Shown piece by piece: positions 33,591-43,270 of a stretch of 64,000 nt of DNA. How positions within the stretch are numbered: the stretch's first letter is position 1; every line of letters begins with the position of its first letter. Below the pieces are notes generated by a model that saw only the letters and a program-made list of their open reading frames with translations, made no database searches and was not told where the DNA came from. This stretch comes from HGM04593 sp045592125 (lineage in GTDB: Bacteria; Bacteroidota; Bacteroidia; Bacteroidales; Bacteroidaceae): contig JAZNUE010000042.1 in NCBI GenBank assembly GCA_045592125.1, forward strand, positions 1-64,000, written 5' to 3'. The position numbers were made by a program, and so were the translations under genes.

Positions 33591-35300
33591 ATGAAAAGAA
33601 AATTGAATATATACAGGAAACTATTTGCTGTGCTTGCAGTATTGTGTTTCACAAGTTCATGTACAGACTATCTGACAATAGTGCCGCCAGACAAGACCAC
33701 TGAGGAGTTCTACTGGCAGACAAAGGATGACGTTAACGGCATCCTGGCAAAGGCATACCTGAATCTCCTGAGCGCCGATGCCATACAGCGTGCTATTGTA
33801 TGGGGCGAGCTCCGTGCCGATAACCTTACATATCCGGCAAGTCCCGACAGGGATATCAAGTATATTGTCGAGGCCAATCTTCTTGAAGAGAACCGTTTCT
33901 GCAAGTGGGACAGGTATTATGAGGCTATCCAGACTGCGAACCTTGTAATTGACCGCGCTCCGCAGGTAGTAGACCGTGACCCTGACTTTACCGAAGGTGA
34001 CCTTGACGTTGTCCTTGGCGAGATGTACGCATTGCGTGCTCTTGGACACTTCTACCTTGTGCGCGCATTCCGCGATATCCCTATGGCGCTCGAGGTTGTT
34101 GACAAGGACTACAATATGCCTCAGTACACACAGGTGCATCCGCTTGAGGCCCTCAATCACATCATGGCCGACCTTGAAAAGGCCGAGAACCTTGTGATGA
34201 AGTCGGGCAACTATCCGTCAGCGGAGCAGAACTGCGGCCGCATAACCAAGAATGCCGTGCTGGCAATGAAGGCCGACGTGAACCTCTGGCGTGCAGCGTT
34301 CGCTACATATTACGAGGGCGAGTCGGAACTCGTTAAGGCCGGTGACATTGAGAACTATTATGCTCAGTGCATAGAGGACTGCCAGGCTGTGGCCGACAAT
34401 ATGGACCTTGAGTTCAAGGAGACCCAGGAAGGCAGCAAGGAGTATGGCAAGTATGCCTATAACCTTATCCAGAATGAGGGTGATGTCGAGAAAGAGGGAC
34501 ACATCAGCACTGTCTATAATGAAATCTTCGGCTCAAAGAACTCCCGCGAGTCAATCTTTGAGCTCCAGGTAATGAATGCAAACGCGACAAACGGCTTTGC
34601 TACCGGCATATTTGACATGTACGGCAACAAAGACAAGACAAAGCTGCTTATTGTCCCAAAGAGCTTCGCTCCTAAGTTCTATGAGGAGGATGACTTGCGT
34701 GCCTATTCTTACCTGCCTATTACATCCCTTGAGACTGGTGCCGACGTTTCAGGCGAGTCTACCGATATCAAGGTCGCAAAGTATGCGGCCAAGAGCTCTC
34801 CTGCAAGCAACTACCGCACAGCAGACGAGTTTGACGCTAACTGGATTGTATACCGCAAGACAGATGTTCTCCTGATGATGGCCGAGGCGCTAGTTGCACG
34901 TCCTGCAGCCAGCACCGAGGATATTGCGAAGGCGTTTGACATTGTAAAGGCAGTCAATACACGCTCGCGTATTGACACAACCAAGATTGAGAATCCTCTT
35001 CAGCTCCCTACATCTGCTGCCGGGATGCTTGACCTTGTACTTGCAGAGCGAGTGCGTGAGCTCTCCTTTGAAGGCAAGCGCTGGTTCGACCTCGTGCGCG
35101 TAGCATTGCGTGAGAAGTCAACTAACAACATCAAGTTCGTTGCCGAGAAGCTTGAGAGCAACTCGTCCGTAGTGAAGAGCAAGATGTCTACAATAGATGG
35201 TCTCTTCATGCCAATACATGTTGACGAGCTCAGGTATAACGATAAGCTGGTACAGAACCCCGCTTATGATAAGGAAGACGAGTCAACCGAAATGAACTGA
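33591..35300 (+). CDS. SusD/RagB-family surface lipoprotein (first)
   Basis: This 569-residue lipoprotein (TSSC at about Cys24) has the SusD fold with helical TPR-like elements (EMYALRALGHFYLVRAF) and the C-terminal signature LAERVRELSFEGKRWFDLVR. It forms the lid of the SusC channel upstream. ATG 33582 is an alternative start (MTIMKRK); 33591 gives the usual short Lys-rich signal start. Confidence 0.95.
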   Translation: MKRKLNIYRKLFAVLAVLCFTSSCTDYLTIVPPDKTTEEFYWQTKDDVNGILAKAYLNLLSADAIQRAIVWGELRADNLTYPASPDRDIKYIVEANLLEENRFCKWDRYYEAIQTANLVIDRAPQVVDRDPDFTEGDLDVVLGEMYALRALGHFYLVRAFRDIPMALEVVDKDYNMPQYTQVHPLEALNHIMADLEKAENLVMKSGNYPSAEQNCGRITKNAVLAMKADVNLWRAAFATYYEGESELVKAGDIENYYAQCIEDCQAVADNMDLEFKETQEGSKEYGKYAYNLIQNEGDVEKEGHISTVYNEIFGSKNSRESIFELQVMNANATNGFATGIFDMYGNKDKTKLLIVPKSFAPKFYEEDDLRAYSYLPITSLETGADVSGESTDIKVAKYAAKSSPASNYRTADEFDANWIVYRKTDVLLMMAEALVARPAASTEDIAKAFDIVKAVNTRSRIDTTKIENPLQLPTSAAGMLDLVLAERVRELSFEGKRWFDLVRVALREKSTNNIKFVAEKLESNSSVVKSKMSTIDGLFMPIHVDELRYNDKLVQNPAYDKEDESTEMN

Positions 35301-35387
35301 TAGGCAAAGAATTTACAAATGGGCTTTCCGCATGTGCCTCACAGCCTGTGCGGGCCCAAGAAAGAAGAAAGAAAAAAACTTATATAT

Positions 35388-37055
35388 ATGAATACGAATT
35401 TTAAACATAAGATTCTGGCCGGCACATTCCTTTTCAGTGCCCTGTTCATGTTCTCGTCTTGTGACGACAAGGAAAGCATGGAAGGCGCTCCCGGCGAGAC
35501 TTTGTATGAGGTGATGGCCAGTGATACTGAGCTGGAAGACTTCCTCGCTGTTGTCAATGCATGCGGCGAGCATTGTGCCGATTCTCTCTTCAACAAGTCA
35601 AGAGTGTACACAGTATGGGCACCTAAGGACGAGACGTTCAATAAGGACTCGCTTATCCAGGAGGTTGCTGACGGTAACCGCGATGAAGTCTTCAAGAGAT
35701 TTGTATTGGCGCATGTCGCAAACCATATGCGTGCGGCCAACGGCACTATCGATGCCAAGAAGGTAATGCTGCTTAACGGCAAGCTTGCAACCTTTGACGG
35801 GAGCAGGAATAATGGATATACCTTCGACGGCAAGAGCATTGAGGTCGCTAATGTACGTGCATGGAACGGCATTCTCCACAAACTCTCGACCCCTTCCGAG
35901 TACAAGTATAACATTTGGGAATACCTGCGTGTCGCTGACCGTACAGATTCTGTTGCCAGCTTCCTCTATGAATATGAAGTGACAGAGTTCTCTCCCTCCT
36001 CAAGTGTGATTGGCCCCATTGTCAATGGCGAGCAGACATACCTTGACTCGGTTTTCACTACCTCAAACGTGCTGCTCAGCACTTGGGAAGGCGTAGGCCG
36101 CCTGAATGTGGAGGACTCTACATATACAGTATATGTGCCCACTAATGAGGTTTGGAATGAGACAAAGGCCCTTGCCTACAAGCACTATAACTATAACCTT
36201 AAGGCAGGACCGGCCAGCATGGACTCGCTGGTAAGGGACTCTCTGCGTAACTTCTATTCAAGCATTAATGTCATAAAGTACATGACCTACAGCGATAACG
36301 AGCAGCGTTACATTAAGGACACGGTAAACTGTGCAATGCCATCATGGCAGGGAAGGTCGGTGTTCGTGGGCAGGCCTGAGTTTGAGAAAGCGCGCCTTGA
36401 GGCGAATGTAATCGAATCGTTCAAGATGTCTAACGGTACTTTCAAGATTGTGGACAAGCTGCCTTATAGCGAGTTCGAGCTGTGGCACGATACCATCAAG
36501 CTTGAAGGCGAGAACGTTGGCATGAGGGACAGCGAACTGTCATCTATGGGTGTTGAAGGTGTGATGTATGTATCTAAGTCCGATATTGAGAAGTTCCCCG
36601 AACTTGAGGGCACGGAAATCTCTGGCGGCGCATACCAGCAGTACTACTCTGAGAATGCTTCAGTCGAAGTTCGTTACAGGCTGCCCGATGTGCTTGCAGC
36701 AAGCTATCAGGTTGCATTGATTATAGTGCCCGATGGTTTCCCGAGAGTAAAGGAAGACGCCTATAAGACCAGACTGAATGTCAAAATCACACAGAATGGT
36801 TCGGCGCTTTTTGAGATGGGGGATGACGAGGGCTATGAGAATGACCCCACTCGTATCGACACAATATTCCTGAAGGACGCGAATGGCGATACCGCTGTGG
36901 TTAACATTCCTTATTGCGAGTATTACAGGACTTCAAGGTTAAAGGACTACAATACGGAGATACTTATTAAAACATTAAGAAAAGGCAAGAACCTTGACAA
37001 GTCTCTGCGTCTCGATGCAATTCTTCTTGTTCCTGTAAAAGATACTGAAGAATAG
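35388..37055 (+). CDS. Fasciclin-domain lipoprotein (second)
   Basis: This 555-residue lipoprotein (FSSC, Cys25, followed by acidic DDKES) has two FAS1-like domains (about 30-175 with VYTVWAPKDETFNKDS, and about 185-360 with YTVYVPTNEVWNETK) and a beta-rich C-terminal part (about 385-555). The frame opens at 35319, but ATG 35388 begins the signal peptide. It is about half the length of the first fasciclin protein and sits between the two SusCD pairs, so each pair has its own fasciclin protein upstream. Ligand unknown. Confidence 0.87.
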   Translation: MNTNFKHKILAGTFLFSALFMFSSCDDKESMEGAPGETLYEVMASDTELEDFLAVVNACGEHCADSLFNKSRVYTVWAPKDETFNKDSLIQEVADGNRDEVFKRFVLAHVANHMRAANGTIDAKKVMLLNGKLATFDGSRNNGYTFDGKSIEVANVRAWNGILHKLSTPSEYKYNIWEYLRVADRTDSVASFLYEYEVTEFSPSSSVIGPIVNGEQTYLDSVFTTSNVLLSTWEGVGRLNVEDSTYTVYVPTNEVWNETKALAYKHYNYNLKAGPASMDSLVRDSLRNFYSSINVIKYMTYSDNEQRYIKDTVNCAMPSWQGRSVFVGRPEFEKARLEANVIESFKMSNGTFKIVDKLPYSEFELWHDTIKLEGENVGMRDSELSSMGVEGVMYVSKSDIEKFPELEGTEISGGAYQQYYSENASVEVRYRLPDVLAASYQVALIIVPDGFPRVKEDAYKTRLNVKITQNGSALFEMGDDEGYENDPTRIDTIFLKDANGDTAVVNIPYCEYYRTSRLKDYNTEILIKTLRKGKNLDKSLRLDAILLVPVKDTEE

Positions 37056-37063
37056 TCTGTAAC

Positions 37064-40000
37064 ATGAATAAAAAGGAAATAACTATGTATATGCGACAAT
37101 TTATGCAATTATTGGTGGCGCTGGTGGCTTTTGTGCCATCAGTACTCCACGCGTCAGTCCTTAATTCTGGCGTTTATGCAGCAAATGACTCTGTAAAGGC
37201 CGTACAGCCTGAGAATGTACGTACTATTACGGGTACTGTATATGATGCTGCCACAAATACACCGCTTGCCGGTGTCCGCGTTCAGGCTGCAGGTCACATG
37301 AGGGTTACTGCCATGACCGGTGCCAATGGCAAGTACAAGCTCAACATCCCTTCCTATGTTACATTGCTGAACTTCTCGACACAGGGATTCCTGCTTGTGC
37401 AGAAGGCTGTTGGTGATGCCGATGTTGTGAATGTGCGCCTTTATGCCGAGGGATTTGAGAAAAATTATAGCGAAGATATCCTGCTCACGGCAGAGCGCGG
37501 TTTCAGGGATGAGGATTCTTGGGCATTGACTGTTGATGCCGATATCCAGAACAGGCTCGGTGCCGACGTGCGCACTATAACCCGTTCAGGAACTCCGGGT
37601 ATGGGTGCTGCAATGTTCATCCGCGGCCTTAACTCCCTTAACGCTAACACACAGCCTCTGGTTGTTGTTGACGGCGTTATCTGGGACATGCAGGAAGGAA
37701 ACGAGACAATCCACATGGGTCTCTATAACAATGTGCTCAGCGCTATTGACGTAAATGATATACGTGATGTAAAGGTTATAAAGAACGGTACTGCCATATA
37801 TGGCGCAAGAGGCGCGAACGGCGTCATCGTCATCAACACCAAGCGTGGCGAGAGCATGGCTACCCGAATCACTGCCAACATATATGCGAATGTGGCCCTG
37901 ACCCCGAGCCTCCCTAAAATGCTTGGCGCCGAGGACTACCGTATCTATGCCAATGACCTTATAAGCACAATGGACGTGAATGCCAACAGGAACACTCCGT
38001 TCCTGCGTGAGGACAAGCCTGTGTATGACGCCAATGGCAAGCTGCAGAGCGGCTATATCTACTATGACAAGTACCACAACAATACCGACTGGGCCGACCT
38101 CGTATACCGCGAGGCGCTGACACAGAACTACAAGGTAAATGTAGAGGGTGGTGACGATGTAGCGAAGTATAACTTCTCGTTCGGCTACACCATGGCCGAT
38201 TCTCCGCTCAAGGGCAACAGCCTTGACCGCCTTAATATCCGCCTTAACTCGGATATCCTTCTGGCCGACAATTTCACCACACGTGTAGACATCTCTTATG
38301 CGCGTGTTGCCCGTGAGGCCCTTGACGACGGTATGCGTGAGGACCAGGCTGCGTTCCCGCTCAGCTCTACTGGCGTGCTTGCTGCAATCAAGTCGCCTTT
38401 CCTCAGCCCTTACCGCTATGCAAGTACAGGCGAGATAAGCTCAATCCTTGACCTCAGCGATACCTTTGCCTTTGATGTTACAAGGGCAAGCGGCGTGGCT
38501 CGTCCTAACAACTCGTACTACAACCCCATGACAATCCTCACAAAGGGTGCTGGAACACAGAAGAACGAGCTTGAGTACACCAACATGGGTATTACAGTGG
38601 CTCCAGAGCTGGTGCTTGGCGACTTCAAGATTACAGAGACTTTCAACTACTCTCTGCACCGCGTGAGCGAGAAGTACTATCTTCCTTATGTGAACACAGC
38701 GGCCGACGCTACATACCACTTCTATGTGGCCTCGCTCAACGGTACCATAGGTAACTACATCTCTTCTTTCTTCGGCAAGGAGGCTGCGCTCTCAAGCGAT
38801 ACAAGAGTAGAGTGGAGCAAGGTGCTTGGCGGCCACAGCATTGACGTGTTCGGCGGTTTCCGCTACACGAACTTCAATTTCGACTCAAGCTCAATCTCGG
38901 GCGCGAACTCAGGAAGTGACAATGCCTTCAATGTCAGTACATCGCTCCAGCATATCGACAGCGATGGTGACAGGAACGTATGGTCTAACATGGCATGGTA
39001 CCTTTCGGCCGACTATTCTTACAGGACAAAGTACTTCCTGCAGGTGGCAGCGGCGCTTGAGGCCTCTTCACGTTTTGGTGTGAAGGCCGAGAATGCCCTC
39101 AAGATGTGCGGTGTCGCATGGGGCCTGTTCCCGTCTGTCCAGGCAGCGTGGCTTGTATCTTCAGAACCATGGTTCAAGGTCAGGCCTATCAATTCTCTCA
39201 AGCTCCGTGCTGGCTATGACATTGCAGGAAATGATGCCATTGACTATTTCGCGGCCCGCAGCTACTTGCAGGCAGTGAAGTTCTATGACAAGTCTATGGG
39301 CCTGCAGCTTGCGAATGTAGAGAATGACGGAATCAAGTGGGAGACTACTGCACGTTTCAACGTAGGTCTTGACGCTATGCTCTTCGACAACCGCCTGGCA
39401 CTCTCGCTTGACTGGTATACATCCCGCACAAGGGACCTCCTGGTACAGAAGCAATACCAGTTCGTTACAGGTATGGACAAGTACTGGGCCAATGGCGGTG
39501 AGCTCCAGAATACTGGTATCGAGGCAACTGTAAATGCCAAGCTCATTAACACAAAGAACTGGCAGTGGGAACTCGGCGCTTCGCTCGGACACTACAAGAA
39601 CGAAGTTGTTGCCCTTGACGAGGAGATTGCTCCTGTCTCGGTATATGGCGGCGAGGTAATCACCAAGGTGGGCGAGCCTATCGGCTCATTCTGGGGCTAC
39701 AAGACCGACGGTGTCCTCTGCAGCACAGAGGAGGCCGTGGAGGCCGGTATCTTCCAGCGTGACGCAACAGGACAGGCCCAGTCTTTCAAGGCCGGTGACA
39801 TGAAGTTTGTCGATGTCAACCCTGGCAATGACCCTGGCTGCATTGACGAGAATGACAAGGTGGTTATAGGTAATCCTAACCCCGACATCTACGGTAACGT
39901 ATTCACTCGCCTCAAGTATAAGGAGTTCCAGCTCGACGTGAACTGCAACTATTCAGTGGGCAATGATGTATATAACTACTATCGCCAGCAGCTCGAGAGC

Positions 40001-40369
40001 GGTTCAAGTTTCTTTAACCAGACAGAGGCCATGGCCAGCCGATGGGCAGTGGAGGGACAGAAGACAAGCATTCCTTCAGTCGCTTTCGGCGACCCGATGG
40101 GCAACTCTCGTTTCTCTGACCGCTGGATTGAGGACGGCTCATACTTCAGGGTTAAGTCAGTGAAGTTCTCATATGACATTCCTGTCGTGGCCGACTGGCT
40201 CCAGGGACTCACTGTATGGGCTGCGGCCGAGAACCTTCTCACTCTCACAAAGTACAAGGGCGCCGACCCTGAGTTCTCAGTGAATAATAATGTATTGTAC
40301 CAGGGTATTGACGCAGGCCTGCTGCCGCAGACACGCAGTTTCCATCTTGGTGTTAAAGTTAACCTCTAA
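37064..40369 (+). CDS. SusC/RagA-family TonB-dependent outer-membrane channel (second)
   Basis: This 1101-residue protein has a signal peptide, a CarboxypepD_reg domain (about 50-130, ITGTVYDAATNTPLAGVRVQ), a plug with IRDVKVIKNGTAIYGARGANG (about 225-260) and a barrel ending RSFHLGVKVNL. The plug motif differs from the first SusC (KNGTAIYGARG against KDAASCAVYGSRG), and the barrels are far from identical, so this is not a recent duplication. ATG 37085, preceded by AAGGAAATAACT, is an alternative start. It is followed by its own SusD. Confidence 0.96.
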   Translation: MNKKEITMYMRQFMQLLVALVAFVPSVLHASVLNSGVYAANDSVKAVQPENVRTITGTVYDAATNTPLAGVRVQAAGHMRVTAMTGANGKYKLNIPSYVTLLNFSTQGFLLVQKAVGDADVVNVRLYAEGFEKNYSEDILLTAERGFRDEDSWALTVDADIQNRLGADVRTITRSGTPGMGAAMFIRGLNSLNANTQPLVVVDGVIWDMQEGNETIHMGLYNNVLSAIDVNDIRDVKVIKNGTAIYGARGANGVIVINTKRGESMATRITANIYANVALTPSLPKMLGAEDYRIYANDLISTMDVNANRNTPFLREDKPVYDANGKLQSGYIYYDKYHNNTDWADLVYREALTQNYKVNVEGGDDVAKYNFSFGYTMADSPLKGNSLDRLNIRLNSDILLADNFTTRVDISYARVAREALDDGMREDQAAFPLSSTGVLAAIKSPFLSPYRYASTGEISSILDLSDTFAFDVTRASGVARPNNSYYNPMTILTKGAGTQKNELEYTNMGITVAPELVLGDFKITETFNYSLHRVSEKYYLPYVNTAADATYHFYVASLNGTIGNYISSFFGKEAALSSDTRVEWSKVLGGHSIDVFGGFRYTNFNFDSSSISGANSGSDNAFNVSTSLQHIDSDGDRNVWSNMAWYLSADYSYRTKYFLQVAAALEASSRFGVKAENALKMCGVAWGLFPSVQAAWLVSSEPWFKVRPINSLKLRAGYDIAGNDAIDYFAARSYLQAVKFYDKSMGLQLANVENDGIKWETTARFNVGLDAMLFDNRLALSLDWYTSRTRDLLVQKQYQFVTGMDKYWANGGELQNTGIEATVNAKLINTKNWQWELGASLGHYKNEVVALDEEIAPVSVYGGEVITKVGEPIGSFWGYKTDGVLCSTEEAVEAGIFQRDATGQAQSFKAGDMKFVDVNPGNDPGCIDENDKVVIGNPNPDIYGNVFTRLKYKEFQLDVNCNYSVGNDVYNYYRQQLESGSSFFNQTEAMASRWAVEGQKTSIPSVAFGDPMGNSRFSDRWIEDGSYFRVKSVKFSYDIPVVADWLQGLTVWAAAENLLTLTKYKGADPEFSVNNNVLYQGIDAGLLPQTRSFHLGVKVNL

Positions 40370-40426
40370 GGAACCCAACCTGTGTGCACGGCCTGTCCGT
40401 GCCACAGTATAAAATACTATAATAAA

Positions 40427-42502
40427 ATGAAAAAGAACTTTATTTATACAGTGGCATTCCTGCTTAGCGGCGCAGTTCTCTTCAGTTCATGCGACGATAT
40501 GCTGAATGTCGAGTCAAACCGCGTTGAGTACGAGTTTGACGATTGGACGTTGAACGACTCTGTGTATTCAGTCCTGGGTATCCTTAAAGGTGTCCAGCAA
40601 GTCGGTGACCGTCAGGTGCTCATCAACGAGCTCCGTGCCGACCTTATCTCTCTCAACAAGTCTAAGGCGGTTATTGACGTCCAGGAACTCAGCAGGTCCG
40701 AGTTTAACCTCGCTTCTAACAAGTACCTTGATGTAAAGGATTACTATGCTATTATCAACAACTGCAACATCTACTTCAAGAGAGTCGAGAGCATAAAGGA
40801 AGATACACTCTACAGGAAGTTCATCATGCCTGAATATGTTGCCGTGAAGGCAGTAAGGGCATGGACCTACCTGCAGCTCGCTATCAACCATGAGTATGTT
40901 CCTTACTTTACCGAGCCAATCCTCACACACAGTGCTGCCGAGGAGGTTATGGACAAGCCAATGCTCTCTCGTGACGAGATTCTTGCAAAGCTTATCGAGG
41001 AACTCCTTCCTTATGAGAACCCTGCACTGTTCCCAATGCCAGCGTGGGACGCCGACGGTATGGCGCTAAAGTTCGCTTATAAGAACAGCAGTGTTGATAT
41101 TGAGACTAAGAAGGCATTTGTACCTGTGCGCATGCTCCTTGGTGACATGTACCTCTGGAGAGGCGAGTACAAGAATGCTGCCAAGTGCTATTACGACCTG
41201 CTTACCGGTGCCGGTACCGGTTCTACAGCACCTCAGTATCATGACCATTCATTCAAGTCGGGATATACAGAGGCAGGCGGCAAGCATCCTGGCAATGGTT
41301 TCGGAAGGATGTTCGCTGTAAGCCAGTTTGCCGACGTTATCGCGCGCCATGTCCTTGCTATGATTCCTTATCCTAACTCCGCGCTTCATGGTACAACATC
41401 ACAGCTTGCCGATGTGTTCCTTCCTGTAGGTGACATAGGCGGTTCGCAGGTAGTCGCTTCTCCTGCAATTGTCTCTCTTTCTGCCCGTCAGGTATTCCGC
41501 TATGCCGAGGGTCAGGACCTTGCGAAACCCGACAAGTATGAGTATAGCAATGACAAGCGCTATGAGACTCCTGGTGACCTCCGCCTCTACTCATCAACCT
41601 GTACACAGATTAGCGATGACGAGTCCGAGACCCAGTACAAGAACCTTATTGCCAAGTTCAACCTTGACCAGAACATGGCTGGCGCCATGTATGTACCTGA
41701 GATACCTACAACATACATTGTCCTCAACCGCCCAGAGCAGGCCTACCTGCGTTTTGCCGAGGCTCTCATGGGTATGGAGCGCGAGGGATACGAAGGTGCA
41801 ATGGAAGTTGCTATGGACGTGCTCAAGGTTGGTGTCAAGGATGTGTACTCACTCTACAAGAACCCTGTCTATGGCGAGCGTTACCTTATCAACGCCAAGG
41901 GTGATACAGTGAAGATATATGATATTGACAAGGAGACAAACGATACGCTTGGCTTTACATACAGGACTGTACCGTATGTCGCACACTATGACGACTCTCT
42001 TGCCTATGACTTCTCTGCAGCGGCATTTGATGAGAACATTGGTATCCACTCTCGTGGTTCTGGCGACAGCGAGCGCAATATATACTATGCCCTTGACGAT
42101 ATTAACGTGGCACGATACTTTGGCAAGACTATAACCGAAGGCGATGTTGAGATTGTTAACCCTGCTACTCCTGTTACTCATGAGGATTCTGTGCTTTATG
42201 TATCGGAGCTTATCCTTGATGAGATGGCGCTTGAGCTTGCATGGGAGGGTACCCGTTTCGGTGACCTTGTGCGTGTAGCGACAGCGCTGGGTGACGAGGA
42301 TGTGCTTGCTAAGCGTATTGCAGGACGTGACTATGAGAATACCGTATCGCACCGTCATCCTGCGTTCCAGTACGACGGTTCTGTATATACACAGATGAGC
42401 AACAGGGCCAACTGGTATCTGCCGCTCCCTGGCAAGGTTGTAATGCCTGGCAAGGTAGAAGAGACTCCTGAGGGCTACGACCCGGCAGAGGATTTGGAAT
42501 AA
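40427..42502 (+). CDS. SusD/RagB-family surface lipoprotein (second)
   Basis: This 691-residue lipoprotein (FSSC, Cys22, then DDML) is longer than the first SusD. It has the N-terminal helical part (AVKAVRAWTYLQLAIN) and the C-terminal signature LILDEMALELAWEGTRFGDLVRVA. Extra length lies in the middle (about 220-480). ATG 40427 is used because the frame upstream to 40382 reads a non-signal sequence. Last gene of the operon, with a terminator 21 bases later. Confidence 0.94.
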   Translation: MKKNFIYTVAFLLSGAVLFSSCDDMLNVESNRVEYEFDDWTLNDSVYSVLGILKGVQQVGDRQVLINELRADLISLNKSKAVIDVQELSRSEFNLASNKYLDVKDYYAIINNCNIYFKRVESIKEDTLYRKFIMPEYVAVKAVRAWTYLQLAINHEYVPYFTEPILTHSAAEEVMDKPMLSRDEILAKLIEELLPYENPALFPMPAWDADGMALKFAYKNSSVDIETKKAFVPVRMLLGDMYLWRGEYKNAAKCYYDLLTGAGTGSTAPQYHDHSFKSGYTEAGGKHPGNGFGRMFAVSQFADVIARHVLAMIPYPNSALHGTTSQLADVFLPVGDIGGSQVVASPAIVSLSARQVFRYAEGQDLAKPDKYEYSNDKRYETPGDLRLYSSTCTQISDDESETQYKNLIAKFNLDQNMAGAMYVPEIPTTYIVLNRPEQAYLRFAEALMGMEREGYEGAMEVAMDVLKVGVKDVYSLYKNPVYGERYLINAKGDTVKIYDIDKETNDTLGFTYRTVPYVAHYDDSLAYDFSAAAFDENIGIHSRGSGDSERNIYYALDDINVARYFGKTITEGDVEIVNPATPVTHEDSVLYVSELILDEMALELAWEGTRFGDLVRVATALGDEDVLAKRIAGRDYENTVSHRHPAFQYDGSVYTQMSNRANWYLPLPGKVVMPGKVEETPEGYDPAEDLE

Positions 42503-42523
42503 TCTCTCTGATATAGCTTCTAG

Positions 42524-42564
42524 TAAGGGTGTGTCAAGGGTATCCTGCACACCCTTATTCTTTT
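42524..42564 (+). terminator. Terminator of the fasciclin/SusCD locus
   Basis: TAAGGGTGTG (42524-42533) pairs with CACACCCTTA (42548-42557), followed by TTCTTTT. The stem shares AAGGGTGTGTCA with the rubredoxin terminator at 44356. Confidence 0.85.
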
Positions 42565-42602
42565 AGTCTTGCGAATGCAGAGATTCCTCACCACGTTCCG
42601 GA

Positions 42603-42710
42603 ATGACAAAACAACGTTTTGTTATCGGCAAGTTTTGCAGCCATTAGTCGCGTGAAGCATAGACGAAGTTTATGCCATGCGGGTGGCTAAAAGCAAAACG
42701 AACCAATGAC
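42603..42710 (+). repeat. Covarying hairpin repeat, copy B
   Basis: The core is at 42649-42681: outer stem CGCGTG with CATGCG (one G-T wobble), inner stem GCATAGAC with GTTTATGC, loop GAA. The frame of AACAACGTTTTGTT on the left and AAAAGCAAAACGAACCAATG on the right is as in the other copies. Confidence 0.85.
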
Positions 42711-42922
42711 AGGGCAAATATAGAATGACAGGGCAAAGCCAAATGCCAAGGTCAAGGAACTCAAACTATAGGAGGAGCAAAGTCCGCTCATTGGATGAGA
42801 TGTTTCGCTGCGCTCAACATGACAGGGCAAGGCCAAATGCCAACGGTCAGTGTGCCTGTCATCCTGAGCAAAGCGAAGGATCTCAAGAGCGCATTGACAG
42901 AGATTCCCCACATACGTCCGGA

Positions 42923-43030
42923 ATGACAGAACAACGTTTTGTTATCGACGAGTTTTGCAGCAACAGGTCAAACGTTGCATAGCCGCAGGTTATGCCGTTT
43001 GGGTTGCGAAAAGCAAAACGAGTCAATGAC
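42923..43030 (+). repeat. Covarying hairpin repeat, copy C
   Basis: The core is at 42969-43001: outer stem CAAACG with CGTTTG, inner stem GCATAGCC with GGTTATGC, loop GCA. It is of the same type as copy A, 42 kb away, and only 13 bases from copy D, which is of the other type. Confidence 0.85.
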
Positions 43031-43043
43031 AGTGCAAATATAG

Positions 43044-43151
43044 AATGACAAAACAACGTTTTGTTATCGGCAAGTTTTGCAGCCATTAGTCGCGTGAAGC
43101 ATAGGCGAAGTTTATGCCACGCGGGTGGCTAAAAGCAAAACGAGCCAATGA
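43044..43151 (+). repeat. Covarying hairpin repeat, copy D
   Basis: The core is at 43091-43123: outer stem CGCGTG with CACGCG, inner stem GCATAGGC with GTTTATGC (G-T pairs), loop GAA. Same type as copies B and E. Confidence 0.85.
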
Positions 43152-43270
43152 CTTAGCAAATATAGAATGACAAGGTTGCCTGCAAAAGAATACAGTGTCA
43201 TGGGTTAGATTACAGTACTGATTGTTATATCGGGCTTACGTTAGTTATTATAAACCATATCACTCTTATT

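Larger units (their letters stand above)
42570..43151. repeat. Dispersed repeat cluster with three hairpin repeats (island 4)
   Basis: There is no gene between 42503 and 43270. The stretch holds hairpin copies B, C and D and, between B and C, a block (about 42790-42906) nearly identical to 271-405. Bases 43152-43270 hold only the leader of the sirtuin gene and the 16-base sequence ATTGTTATATCGGGCT (43221-43236) that recurs at 61153. Confidence 0.85.

Noticed and set aside
35320..35360. Terminator or attenuator before the second fasciclin gene
   Set aside because: The potential pairing between GGGC...CCGCA and TGCGGGCCC is imperfect with a long loop and no T run.
30222..40369. The two SusC genes as a recent tandem duplication
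   Set aside because: Plug motifs, N-terminal domains and barrel sequences differ strongly; they share only family features.
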